This document shows, piece by piece, positions 1-6,229 of a stretch of DNA of 9,466 bases. Every line of letters starts with the position of its first letter. Position 1 is the first letter of the stretch. Location of the stretch: assembly GCA_900752305.1 (NCBI GenBank), contig CAADUV010000074.1, positions 1 to 9,466 of the forward strand, written 5' to 3'. The position numbers were made by a program, and so were the translations under genes. The notes beneath the pieces were generated by a model that searched no databases, was not told the origin of the DNA, and worked only from the letters and a program-made list of their open reading frames with translations. This DNA comes from an uncultured Oscillospiraceae bacterium. Lineage in GTDB: Bacteria > Bacillota > Clostridia > Oscillospirales > Oscillospiraceae.

Positions 1-219
1 CTGCGGAAGCGGTTCGCCCGCCATCGGTGTCGGGCGTGGTTCTCGGAGGATTTTTATTGCCAGTATGCCACCTATCGGGAGACGGAGCGGCTTCACCTCA
101 TCTTATATGACAACGCCGCCAGCGTCCAAGCGAAATTGACGTTGGCGGAAGAACTGGGGTTGGCAGGCGTTTTGGTGTGCTGGGAGGAGGTTATGGGGTT
201 TCAGCCGCCGGTCTGGTGA
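1..219 (+). CDS. 3' end of a gene, possible glycosyl hydrolase family 18-like protein (partial)
   Basis: Frame 1 is open from the window edge to a TGA at 217-219, giving the last 72 residues of a protein whose start lies outside the window. The tail reads HLILYDNAASVQAKLTLAEE followed by LGLAGVLVCWEEV. This fits the last strand and helix of family 18 glycosidase barrels (including the YaaH-type spore and cell-wall enzymes): a strand ending in Y/F-D/E, then S-V-x-x-K, then a glycine-rich GLxGV strand ending in W. The catalytic DxxDxE motif would lie upstream and cannot be seen, so activity cannot be judged. It is the only plus-strand gene and converges on rpsU. A strong hairpin starts 3 nt after its stop. 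That the frame is coding is fairly secure; the family is a guess from a short tail. Confidence 0.55.
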   Translation: MRKRFARHRCRAWFSEDFYCQYATYRETERLHLILYDNAASVQAKLTLAEELGLAGVLVCWEEVMGFQPPVW

Positions 220-221
220 AA

Positions 222-253
222 AAACGCCCCTGTACGGTGGTACAGGGGCGTTT
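222..253. terminator. Strong hairpin terminator, probably bidirectional
   Basis: A perfect 13-bp inverted repeat (222-234 with 241-253, loop CGGTGG) sits 3 nt after the stop of the left-edge gene. On the plus strand it is followed by TTTGT. On the minus strand the hairpin runs into TTTTTT, so it would also stop leftward transcription coming from rpsU. Confidence 0.8.
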
Positions 254-266
254 GTATGTCGCAGGT

Positions 267-303
267 GAAATAAACCCCCTTGCGCCTATGGCACAAGGGG
301 GTT
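267..303 (-). terminator. Terminator-like hairpin, near-copy of the rpsU terminator
   Basis: The arms 273-282 and 294-303 pair perfectly (10 bp). A 1x1 mismatch and an inner GCC/GGC stem with a 3-nt loop follow. On the minus strand the stem ends in TTTATTTC, as expected for a Rho-independent terminator in the rpsU direction; the plus strand has no T tail. The 37 nt at 267-303 match 537-573 at 33 positions. Confidence 0.7.
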
Positions 304-540
304 ACCTGCCCAAAAGCAGCAAAGCTCCTTTTGGGCGTCATGCACTCCGTTCTGCGCCTCGGTTGCCCGCCAAAGGCGGCCAATTCGACGCTCACTCCGC
401 GAGAAGTGTTTTTCGCCACGTACATGGCCTAGGCCACCCTCTCTTGTCCTTCGGACAATTCACCTTGCGCCGCGGCGAAAAACAGATTTCATCTTTTCAC
501 GCCATGGGCGTGAAACTCTGCGAGGCTTTTCCTTCGGAAA
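304..540. repeat. Non-coding hairpin array between convergent genes
   Basis: I find no credible gene here. Short inverted repeats follow one another: 308-316/328-336 (with inner AGC/GCT), 363-365 plus 367-371 with 375-379 plus 381-383, palindrome 425-436, 444-449/453-458, 468-471/474-477, 495-503/507-515 and 528-532/536-540. Most have 2-3 nt loops. Together with the flanking hairpins at 273-303 and 543-573 this gives about nine stems in 300 bp. It could be a multicopy intergenic element, a structured RNA, or a pile of decayed terminators. The structure is directly visible; its role is not. Confidence 0.55.
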
Positions 541-573
541 TAAAACCCCTTGCGCCTGCGGCACAAGGGGTTT
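537..573 (-). terminator. rpsU Rho-independent terminator
   Basis: The arms 543-552 and 564-573 form a perfect 10-bp stem, extended by an inner GCC/GGC pair across a 1x1 mismatch. On the minus strand the hairpin begins 10 nt after the rpsU stop and ends in TTTTATTTCC. This is the first terminator after rpsU, and 267-303 is a near-copy. Confidence 0.85.
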
Positions 574-583
574 CGTTTACAAC

Positions 584-766
584 TTAGTAGAATCTTTTGC
601 GATTCTTTCTGGCAGCTTCGGACTTCTTACGACGCTTCACACTGGGGCTTTCGTAATGCTCACGCTTACGGACCTCTGCCAGAACACCGGACTTAACGCA
701 GCTACGCTTAAAGCGTTTCAGAGCGCTATCCAGAGATTCATTTTCTCTTACACGGACTTCAGCCAT
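584..766 (-). CDS. rpsU: 30S ribosomal protein bS21
   Basis: Encodes 60 residues, a typical bS21 length. The protein is a small, very basic component of the small-subunit platform near the 3' end of 16S rRNA and helps initiation. Family hallmarks are visible: the N-terminal [18 protein letters not shown] block (residues 4-21), [18 protein letters not shown] (25-42), and a Lys/Arg-rich tail [15 protein letters not shown] ending in FY. ATG is at 764-766, with GGAGG on the minus strand at 775-779, 8 nt upstream. The gene follows leuS after 156 bp. That gap holds a promoter-like site and a hairpin next to the ribosome binding site, so it is probably transcribed at least partly on its own. It ends in a clear terminator. 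Identification is secure. Confidence 0.97.
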   Translation of the reverse strand: MAEVRVRENESLDSALKRFKRSCVKSGVLAEVRKREHYESPSVKRRKKSEAARKNRKRFY

Positions 767-773
767 CTATTTT

Positions 774-816
774 CCCTCCCCTCGAATATGCCCAGGGAGT
801 CTGTGACAAGGGCATA
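774..816 (-). promoter_or_regulatory. Structured rpsU leader with hairpin and possible SD-sequestering pseudoknot
   Basis: Just upstream of the rpsU SD a 7-bp inverted repeat reads, on the minus strand, TATGCCC (787-793 complement) against GGGCATA (810-816), with a 16-nt loop. The loop contains CTCCCT (complement of 794-799). This can pair with GGGGAG (complement of 776-781), which overlaps the GGAGG SD. That would make an H-type pseudoknot that hides the ribosome binding site. The pairing is seen in the sequence; the regulatory role is inferred. I do not recognise a described leader family. Confidence 0.4.
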
Positions 817-822
817 GGAAGC

Positions 823-876
823 ATTATAACTAGCTTCATTGTCATCTAGTTTACGCCTCTCAGCGCTCGTTGTCAA
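823..876 (-). promoter_or_regulatory. Candidate sigma-A promoter(s) for rpsU
   Basis: On the minus strand a perfect -35 TTGACA (complement of 871-876) is followed after exactly 17 nt by TAAACT (complement of 848-853, four of six matches to TATAAT). A perfect TATAAT lies downstream (complement of 823-828), but it has no good -35 at normal spacing. Either would start transcription about 50-75 nt before the rpsU ATG and include the hairpin leader. Confidence 0.55.
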
Positions 877-922
877 GAGGGCATTGAAGATTTTCGGCGA
901 TATGCCAGCAAAAAACAACGAA

Positions 923-3445
923 TTATTTCGCAGGCTTGAAGATCAGGTTGACCAGCTTGATCTTTCCGTCCTTTGCCCGGACAACGATCTGCTTCACCAG
1001 CTCCTTGCCCTCTGCCTGTTTCTGGATGCGGCTGTCCGCCATGGCGATGGCGACCACCTCGTCATCCTCCGCGCCGGAGGGCACGACCACGTTGGCGCGG
1101 ACCTTACCGGCCACCTGGACGGCGATCTGAACCTCGGCGGCCACAGTCTTGGTCTGGTCATATTCCGGCCATGCCTGCTCGCAGGCCATGCCCTCAAAGC
1201 CCAGGTGTTCCCACATTTCCTCGGCAATGTGGGGAGCGAAGGGGCTGAGCATGACCAGCAGAGCCTTCATGTCGCCCTTGGAGACGCCGTTGGCGTAGAA
1301 GTCGTTGACCAGGGACATCATGGTGGCGATGGCGGTGTTGAATTTCATGGCCTCGATGTCATCGCTGACCTTCTTGATGGCCTTGTGGATGGAAGGCTCG
1401 TTGGCAGGGGTGTACTCCAAGCTGTCAGTGCAGTTCTCGTGCAGGTTCCAGATACGATCCAGGAAGCGCTTGCAGCCCTTCACAGCATCGTCAGACCAGG
1501 TTGCGGTCTTTTCAAAGTCGCCGATGAACATGATATACAGGCGCATGGTGTCCGCGCCGTAGGCCTTAATGACATCGTCGGGGTTGACCACGTTGCCCAG
1601 GGACTTGGACATCTTGACGGCGGGGCGCAGGGCCTCGTTGCCGTACTTGGCGATGAGGGCGTCCTTCTCCTCCTGGGTGGTCACGTTGCCCACATAGTGG
1701 GGGTTCTTGCCCAGGATCATGCCGTGGCTGGTACGCTTATGGTAGGGTTCCGCATTGGGCACCACGCCGATGTCGTGGAGGAAGTTGTTCCAGAACCGGC
1801 TGTAGAGCAGGTGCAGGGTGGTGTGTTCCATACCGCCGTTGTACCAGTCCACCTGGCCCCAATAGTCCAGCGCTTCCTTGGAGGCCAGAGCGTCGTCGTT
1901 GTGGGGGTCCATGTAGCGCAGGAAGTACCAGCTGGAGCCAGCCCACTGGGGCATGGTGTCGGTCTCCCGCTGGGCAAGGCCGCCGCAGCAGGGGCAGGTG
2001 GTGTTGACCCAATCGGTCATGGCGGACAGGGGGGATTCGCCGTCGTCGGTGGTCTCGTAGCTCTCCACTTCCGGCAGCAGCAGGGGCAGCTGGTCTTCGG
2101 GCAGAGCGACATAGCCGCACTTTTCGCACTTGACGATGGGGATGGGTTCGCCCCAATAACGCTGACGGGAGAAGACCCAGTCGCGGAGCTTGTAGTTGAC
2201 CTTAGCACAGCCGATGTGGTTGGCTTCCAGCCATTCGATCATTTTAGCCTTGGCGTCCTCCACGCTCAGACCAGTCAGGAAGCCGGAATTGACGCTGACG
2301 CCAGTCTCCACGTCGGTGAATGCGCCCTTGGAGATGTCCACTTCCCCTTCGGGGCCGGCGACCACCTGCACCATGGGCAGACCGAAAGCCTTAGCGAACT
2401 CCCAGTCACGGGTGTCGTGGGCGGGAACGGCCATGATGGCACCGGTGCCGTAGGAGGCTAGGACGTAGTCGGAGATGAAGATGGGGATCTCCTGGTTGTT
2501 CACCGGATTGATGGCTCGGACGCCCTTGAGCTCCACGCCGGTCTTTTCCTTGACCAGCTCGGTGCGCTCGAAGTCGGACTTGGTGGCGGCCACGCGGACG
2601 TATTCGGCCACTTCGTCGTAGTTGGACAGCTTGTCCTTCCACTTTTCCACATAGGCGTGCTCGGGGGCGATGACCATGTAAGTCGCGCCAAAGAGGGTGT
2701 CGCAGCGGGTGGTGTAGACGGTGAGGACGTCGCCTTCGGTGGTGTTGAAGTTCACGTCAGCGCCGGTGGAGCGGCCGATCCAGTTCTTCTGCTGGGCCAC
2801 CACACGGGGCAGGAAGTCAACGGTATCCAGACCGTCGATGAGCTTCTGGGCGTAAGCGGTGATCTTCAGCATCCACTGGCTCTTTTCCTTCCGGACGACT
2901 TCCGCGCCGCAGCGCTCGCAGACGCCGTTGACCACTTCTTCGTTGGCCAGGACGCACTTACAGCTGGTGCACCAGTTGACGGGCATGGAGGTCTTGTAGG
3001 CCAGGCCCTTTTTGAACATCTGGAGGAAGATCCACTGGGTCCACTTGTAGTACTTGGGGTCGGTGGTGTCGATGACCCGATCCCAGTCGAAGGAGTAGCC
3101 CAGCATATGCAGCTGGCGGGTGAAGTTCTCGATGTTGGCCTTGGTGACTACGGCCGGGTGCATATGGTTCTTGATGGCAAAGTTCTCGGTGGGCAGCCCG
3201 AAGGCGTCATACCCGATGGGGAAGAGGACATTGTAGCCGTCCATCCGCTTCTTTCGGGCGATGACGTCCATAGCGGTGTAGGGACGGGGGTGACCCACGT
3301 GGAGGCCTGCACCGGAGGGATAGGGAAACTCCACCAGGCCGTAGAACTTGGGCTTGCCCTTGACGAAGTTCTTGGTCTGATAGGTCTTTTCTTTCTGCCA
3401 CTTCTCCTGCCATTTCTTCTCAATGGCGCTGAAATCATACTTCAC
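923..3445 (-). CDS. leuS: Leucyl-tRNA synthetase
   Basis: A cytoplasmic class I synthetase that charges tRNA-Leu with leucine and edits mischarged products. The 840 residues lie between the B. subtilis and E. coli sizes. Visible: catalytic HIGH motif as HVGH (49-52) after PYPSG (41-45); a zinc-type module CTSC...CERCG (159-180) and a second Cys cluster CEKCG...CPCCGG (440-489); CP1 editing domain with TTRCDT (245-250) and [12 protein letters not shown] (333-344); tryptophan-rich [14 protein letters not shown] (501-514); KMSKS (611-615); anticodon-binding helices from about 690 and a C-terminal domain to 840. The start is GTG at 3443-3445, with an SD-like AAAGGCGGG 7 nt upstream. The editing motif has Cys where TTRPDT is usual. 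No T-box is visible upstream although leuS often carries one in Firmicutes. No obvious terminator follows, so some readthrough into rpsU is possible. Confidence 0.98.
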   Translation of the reverse strand: MKYDFSAIEKKWQEKWQKEKTYQTKNFVKGKPKFYGLVEFPYPSGAGLHVGHPRPYTAMDVIARKKRMDGYNVLFPIGYDAFGLPTENFAIKNHMHPAVVTKANIENFTRQLHMLGYSFDWDRVIDTTDPKYYKWTQWIFLQMFKKGLAYKTSMPVNWCTSCKCVLANEEVVNGVCERCGAEVVRKEKSQWMLKITAYAQKLIDGLDTVDFLPRVVAQQKNWIGRSTGADVNFNTTEGDVLTVYTTRCDTLFGATYMVIAPEHAYVEKWKDKLSNYDEVAEYVRVAATKSDFERTELVKEKTGVELKGVRAINPVNNQEIPIFISDYVLASYGTGAIMAVPAHDTRDWEFAKAFGLPMVQVVAGPEGEVDISKGAFTDVETGVSVNSGFLTGLSVEDAKAKMIEWLEANHIGCAKVNYKLRDWVFSRQRYWGEPIPIVKCEKCGYVALPEDQLPLLLPEVESYETTDDGESPLSAMTDWVNTTCPCCGGLAQRETDTMPQWAGSSWYFLRYMDPHNDDALASKEALDYWGQVDWYNGGMEHTTLHLLYSRFWNNFLHDIGVVPNAEPYHKRTSHGMILGKNPHYVGNVTTQEEKDALIAKYGNEALRPAVKMSKSLGNVVNPDDVIKAYGADTMRLYIMFIGDFEKTATWSDDAVKGCKRFLDRIWNLHENCTDSLEYTPANEPSIHKAIKKVSDDIEAMKFNTAIATMMSLVNDFYANGVSKGDMKALLVMLSPFAPHIAEEMWEHLGFEGMACEQAWPEYDQTKTVAAEVQIAVQVAGKVRANVVVPSGAEDDEVVAIAMADSRIQKQAEGKELVKQIVVRAKDGKIKLVNLIFKPAK

Positions 3446-3510
3446 TTAAAATCCCGCCTTTATATTATTGTATATAGATTCAAAAATACATTAAAATGTA
3501 AAATCGTCTC
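3446..3510 (-). promoter_or_regulatory. AT-rich leuS upstream region, probable promoter
   Basis: About 60 bp just upstream of leuS is sharply AT-rich compared with the GC-rich genes on both sides, as expected for a promoter. On the minus strand it contains TTGAAT (complement of 3478-3483), TATACA/TACAAT and TAATAT hexamers, and the palindrome TACATTTTAATGTA (complement of 3487-3500). No -35/-10 pair has clean spacing, so I cannot fix one promoter. Confidence 0.4.
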
Positions 3511-3516
3511 ACAGAG

Positions 3517-3537
3517 TTCCGTCACTTTGTGACGGAA
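3517..3537. repeat. Perfect 9-bp inverted repeat upstream of leuS
   Basis: TTCCGTCAC (3517-3525) and GTGACGGAA (3529-3537) form a perfect palindrome around a 3-nt centre. Neither strand has a T tract after it, so it does not look like a terminator. Its place just upstream of the AT-rich promoter-like stretch would suit an operator or a leader hairpin. The binding protein, if any, is unknown. Confidence 0.5.
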
Positions 3538-3550
3538 TCCATTCCAATCC

Positions 3551-3583
3551 GTCTTTTCCGGCGGCGCGTACGTCGGAAAAGAC
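3551..3583. repeat. Stem-loop with CTTTTCC/GGAAAAG arms
   Basis: The arms 3551-3560 and 3574-3583 pair perfectly over 10 bp. They can extend by a G-T wobble and two more pairs to a 7-nt loop (3564-3570). No T tail follows on either strand. It is one of five consecutive inverted repeats in the rsfS-leuS gap. Confidence 0.55.
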
Positions 3584-3589
3584 ACTTCT

Positions 3590-3640
3590 CATGGGGGACA
3601 GGGTGACTTTTGCGCAAGCAATCGAGCCCTGTCCCCCATG
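3590..3640. repeat. REP/MITE-like palindrome with GGGGGACAGGG ends
   Basis: A perfect 14-bp inverted repeat: CATGGGGGACAGGG at 3590-3603 and its complement at 3627-3640, around a 23-nt centre that holds the small palindrome TTGCGCAA (3610-3617). Ends of the GGGGACAGG / CCTGTCCCC type recall repetitive extragenic palindromes moved by REP-associated tyrosine transposases. That resemblance is from memory and only one copy is present in this window. It has no T tail. Confidence 0.5.
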
Positions 3641-3645
3641 CAGAC

Positions 3646-3675
3646 TCCACAGAAAAGGCCTGCCTTTTCTGTGGA
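3646..3675 (-). terminator. Hairpin at the end of the smc-rsfS operon, probable terminator
   Basis: A perfect 14-bp inverted repeat (3646-3659 with 3662-3675) begins one base after the rsfS stop. On the minus strand the core is GAAAAGGC-AG-GCCTTTTC, so the T tract lies inside the 3' arm and pairs with an A tract. No free T run follows the full stem. Its place right after the last gene supports termination or protection of the mRNA 3' end. Confidence 0.6.
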
Positions 3676-3676
3676 A

Positions 3677-4051
3677 TTATGCTTCTTCTTTTGCTTCCTC
3701 TAAGAACGGTGTGATGTCCACCTGGTCAGCGTCCAGCCACATCCGTTCCAGGTCATAAAATTCCCGCTGCTCCGGCAGGAACAGGTGGATGATGACCGTG
3801 CTGTAGTCCAGCAGCACCCAACCGCTGGTGCGTTCGCCCTCGATGTGGTGGGGTCGTTCGCCCAGCTTCTCTGCCGCTTCCTCGCAGGCGTCGGCCAGGG
3901 TGCGCAGCTGGGTGGTGGATGCGGCGGAGCACATGATGAAGTAGTCCGCCAGGGTGGTCACGTCGGTGGTGTGCAGCACTTCAATGCGCATGGCACGCTT
4001 GGCGTCCAAGGCTTTGACGATGGCCGCGGTGAGTTCTAACGCTTCTGCCAT
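3677..4051 (-). CDS. rsfS: Ribosome silencing factor RsfS
   Basis: Encodes 124 residues, normal for the RsfS/Iojap family. These proteins bind uL14 on the large subunit and block joining with the small subunit, lowering translation in starvation and stationary phase. Conserved blocks are visible: TTLADYFIMCSA (32-43), GWVLLDY (77-83) followed by VIIHLF (86-91), and REFYDLERMWLDA (96-108). ATG at 4049-4051 has a strong AAGGAG (complement of 4062-4067) 10 nt upstream. The gene starts 21 nt after the nadD-yqeK stop, the usual neighbour in Firmicutes, and is the last gene of the operon before a hairpin. Confidence 0.96.
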   Translation of the reverse strand: MAEALELTAAIVKALDAKRAMRIEVLHTTDVTTLADYFIMCSAASTTQLRTLADACEEAAEKLGERPHHIEGERTSGWVLLDYSTVIIHLFLPEQREFYDLERMWLDADQVDITPFLEEAKEEA

Positions 4052-4072
4052 AGTTTTGATACTCCTTATCTG

Positions 4073-5287
4073 TTACGGTTCGCCCGGCAGCTTCACGCCC
4101 TGACTGCGGAGCCAATCCCGTGCTTCTATCGTGCGGTAGTGGACTTCCCTGCCCTGCGCCTGGGTGAATCGGATGGTGTTCTCCAGCCCCAGCAGCACCC
4201 CGGCGTCCAAATCCTCCATCGCCAGACCGTGCGCCTCCTCCGACCAGCTCCGGTGGGGTTCGGCGTAGTCGGCGATGTAGATGATCTTCTCCAATAACGT
4301 CATGTCCGCCTTGCCGGTGGTGTGCCAGCAAATGGCCTGGCAGATGTCCTGGGGCATCCCGAACATCCGCTCTGCCACCGCGGCTGCGGTCTTGGAGTGG
4401 AGCAAGGGGAGGGTTTTCTGTTCTACCCGGTCTAATAGGATACCATATTCCGCACATTTTGACAACTGTTTTGCCAGCGACCAATATTTTGTGCAGTCGT
4501 GGAGGATGGCCGCCTTCCGGGCGTCGGTCTCGTCCGCGCCCCAGCGTTTGGCCAGCTCCGCCGCCTCCCACTCCGTTCCCTGGACGTGGGGCACCCGCTT
4601 AGAATAGATCATGGAATAGGACACGGCACGGAGATCGGGCAGGGACAACGCTTTCATATCGGCGTGAGTGCCGTACAGCCCTTTGCGCAGGATGTAGCCG
4701 TAGATGGATGGATCCAGGTACTCCCGTCCACCCCCGTTGGCCAGCGCCTGACGCAGTTGGGTGGAGGACACCTCCACCAGACCGGGCAGGTCGATGACGG
4801 TCACATTCACATCTGCACCGTAGGATTCCTCCAAAAAGGCACTCTGCCGGTCGAACAGCTCGATGGTGTCATCGTGATTGCGTCCGAAGGTCAGGATGCC
4901 TGCGTGCCGGACGATGACCTCCGGCTCATGCCACTGGTGGAGAGTCAAGAACATATCCGTCCCCATCATCAGCCACAGTTCATCCGTGGGGTAAACCTGG
5001 CGCAGCTGCTCCAGGGTGTCCGCGGTGTAGCTCTTCCCCGTCCGGTGCATTTCCAGGTCGGACACCTCCACCACGTCCGGGCAGTCTAGACGGTCGCCCA
5101 TGATGCGGGTCATGGCCAGCCGGTCCTCGTTGGACACTGGATTTTCCGGCAGCTCCTTGTGGGGTGGGATGCGATCGGGGATGAGGAGGAGCTTGTCCAG
5201 GTGCAGGGTCTCGATGGCGGCTTTGGCCGCGGCCATGTGCCCCAGGTGGGGCGGGTTGTAGGTGCCGCCGAAGATGCCGATCTTCAT
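4073..5287 (-). CDS. nadD: Fused nicotinate-nucleotide adenylyltransferase / YqeK-type HD phosphohydrolase
   Basis: One uninterrupted 404-residue frame carries two proteins that are separate adjacent genes in B. subtilis (nadD-yqeK). Residues 1 to about 205 are NadD, which makes deamido-NAD from nicotinate mononucleotide and ATP: GGTYNPPHLGH (7-17), IPDRIPPHK (36-44), and the SSTQLRQ block (174-180), ending in the usual YILRKGLY. From about 211 the protein is a YqeK-like HD domain, a family reported to hydrolyse diadenosine tetraphosphate: KRVPHVQGT (230-238, His234), ILHDCTK (261-267, HD at 263-264), LLHS (295-298), and AICWHTTGKADM...IIYIADYAEPHR (318-346). Its metal-binding His/Asp residues look intact. 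ATG overlaps the yhbY stop as ATGA and has only a weak SD, so translation is probably coupled. Met211 has no SD before it, which supports a true fusion. Confidence 0.95.
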   Translation of the reverse strand: MKIGIFGGTYNPPHLGHMAAAKAAIETLHLDKLLLIPDRIPPHKELPENPVSNEDRLAMTRIMGDRLDCPDVVEVSDLEMHRTGKSYTADTLEQLRQVYPTDELWLMMGTDMFLTLHQWHEPEVIVRHAGILTFGRNHDDTIELFDRQSAFLEESYGADVNVTVIDLPGLVEVSSTQLRQALANGGGREYLDPSIYGYILRKGLYGTHADMKALSLPDLRAVSYSMIYSKRVPHVQGTEWEAAELAKRWGADETDARKAAILHDCTKYWSLAKQLSKCAEYGILLDRVEQKTLPLLHSKTAAAVAERMFGMPQDICQAICWHTTGKADMTLLEKIIYIADYAEPHRSWSEEAHGLAMEDLDAGVLLGLENTIRFTQAQGREVHYRTIEARDWLRSQGVKLPGEP

Positions 5288-5607
5288 CTCTTTTTCTGCT
5301 TGGGCTGGACGAGAATAATCTTGTCCGTCTTGCCCTTCTTGTGGCTCTGGCGATAGAGGACGAACTTGCTGCCGATGACCTGCACCTGTTCGCTGCGGGT
5401 GCGCTTGGACAGCTCGTCGCAGGCCTCCCGTGCCGACAGCAGGCTGTTCTCCAGCACCTTGCCTTTTATCAGCTCTCTGGCCTCCAAGGCGTCGTCCGCC
5501 TGCTTGACCAGGTTGTCGCCGATGCCGTCCTTGCCTACGGTCAGGATGACGTCCAGACCGTTTGCCATGGCGCGCAGCTGGGCGCGCTGTTTGCTTGTCA
5601 ACTCCAT
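5284..5607 (-). CDS. yhbY: YhbY-family CRM-domain RNA-binding protein
   Basis: A 107-residue protein that is essentially one CRM domain, as in E. coli YhbY and B. subtilis YqeI, which associate with pre-50S particles. Visible: the N-terminal LTSKQRAQLRAMA helix (3-15), the GxxG loop as VGKDGIG (24-30), LIKGKVLENS (46-55), and VIGSKFVLYRQS (77-88), followed by a basic tail ending KQKKR. The ATG lies 10 nt after the rdgB stop. An AGGAG lies inside the end of rdgB about 14 nt away, so initiation may rely partly on coupling. The stop overlaps the nadD start by 4 nt. Its place before nadD-yqeK-rsfS matches the conserved ribosome-assembly neighbourhood. Confidence 0.93.
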   Translation of the reverse strand: MELTSKQRAQLRAMANGLDVILTVGKDGIGDNLVKQADDALEARELIKGKVLENSLLSAREACDELSKRTRSEQVQVIGSKFVLYRQSHKKGKTDKIILVQPKQKKR

Positions 5608-5617
5608 AGGTTCTCTT

Positions 5618-6229
5618 TTACTCCTGTGTTTGGTCGGTTTTCTGTTCCAGATACGCCTTCAGCTGCCCGGCAAAGTCCCGCAGGGCGTTGCCCCGGTGGG
5701 AGATGGCGTTCTTCTCCTCCGCCGTCAGCTGGGCAAAGGTTTTTTTCAGCTTGGGCACGAAGAAGATGGGGTCGAAGCCGAAGCCCCCGTCCCCCATGGA
5801 CGCAAAGGCGATGGTGCCATTGCAGGTGCCCTCGGCGTCCAGCTGGTCCCCGTTGGGGAAGCAGCAGGTGATGTGGCAGGCGAAGTGGCAGGTCCGAGGG
5901 AACTGCCCTTGCATGGTGCGCAGGAGCATCTGATTCTTCTCCGGCTGGGTCATGCCCGGCTCGCCGTAGCGGGCGCTGTACACCCCGGGGCCGCCCTGGA
6001 GGGCGTCCACGCAGAGGCCGGAGTCGTCCGCGATGGCGGGCAGGCCGCTGGCTTCCATGACGGCTTGCGCCTTGATTTTGGCGTTCTCAGCGAAGGTGGT
6101 GCCGGTCTCGTCCGGCTCCAAGTCCAGTCCCACGTCAGACTGCAAGACCACTTCCACGCCCAGCTCGCCCAGGATTTCCTGTAACTCTGCGAGCTTTCCT
6201 TTATTATGACTGGCTAATACAAATCTCAT
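5618..6229 (-). CDS. rdgB: RdgB/HAM1-family ITP/XTP/dITP pyrophosphatase
   Basis: A 203-residue enzyme that hydrolyses non-canonical purine triphosphates (ITP, dITP, XTP) to monophosphates and keeps them out of DNA and RNA. Motifs in order: SHNKGKL (7-13), FAENAKIKA (46-54), ADDSGL (67-72, catalytic Asp69), GGPGVYSARY (79-88), GGFGFDPIF (148-156) and ISHRGNAL (176-183). I chose ATG at 6227-6229 because the family begins a few residues before SxNxxK. This start overlaps the rph stop as ATGA and has GGAG about 7 nt upstream. A longer frame to 6289 only reads rph in another phase. Five cysteines cluster at 114-136. The rph-rdgB pair is a common arrangement. Confidence 0.96.
   Translation of the reverse strand: MRFVLASHNKGKLAELQEILGELGVEVVLQSDVGLDLEPDETGTTFAENAKIKAQAVMEASGLPAIADDSGLCVDALQGGPGVYSARYGEPGMTQPEKNQMLLRTMQGQFPRTCHFACHITCCFPNGDQLDAEGTCNGTIAFASMGDGGFGFDPIFFVPKLKKTFAQLTAEEKNAISHRGNALRDFAGQLKAYLEQKTDQTQE

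Noticed and set aside
231..244. GGTGGTAC string resembling a T-box core
   Set aside because: It is the loop and arm of the strong terminator hairpin at 222-253, lacks the following CCGCG, and no synthetase gene lies downstream.
177..587. Plus-strand frame of 136 codons over the hairpin array, and a minus-strand one at 201-425
   Set aside because: Both run through terminators and inverted repeats, have no SD, and their sequences only reflect the palindromes. The plus one also overlaps the left-edge gene in another phase.
839..2461. Long plus-strand open frame of 540 codons
   Set aside because: It is exactly antisense to leuS, whose motifs are complete. The product is rich in Gly, His, Val and Asp, typical of the complement of a GC-rich gene, and has no SD or known domain.
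2657..3532. Plus-strand open frame of 291 codons
   Set aside because: Antisense to the 5' half of leuS and then into the palindrome region; same low-complexity composition and no recognisable motif.
3446..3676. T-box riboswitch before leuS
   Set aside because: I looked for the conserved AGGGTGG-ACCGCG antiterminator block and a T-tailed terminator on the minus strand and found neither.
3981..4571. Minus-strand open frame of 196 codons
   Set aside because: Out-of-phase reading of nadD-yqeK; Gly/Arg-rich with no motif, while the nadD-yqeK frame keeps HD-domain residues throughout.
5366..6184. Plus-strand open frame of 272 codons
   Set aside because: Antisense to yhbY and rdgB, both of which carry complete family motifs.
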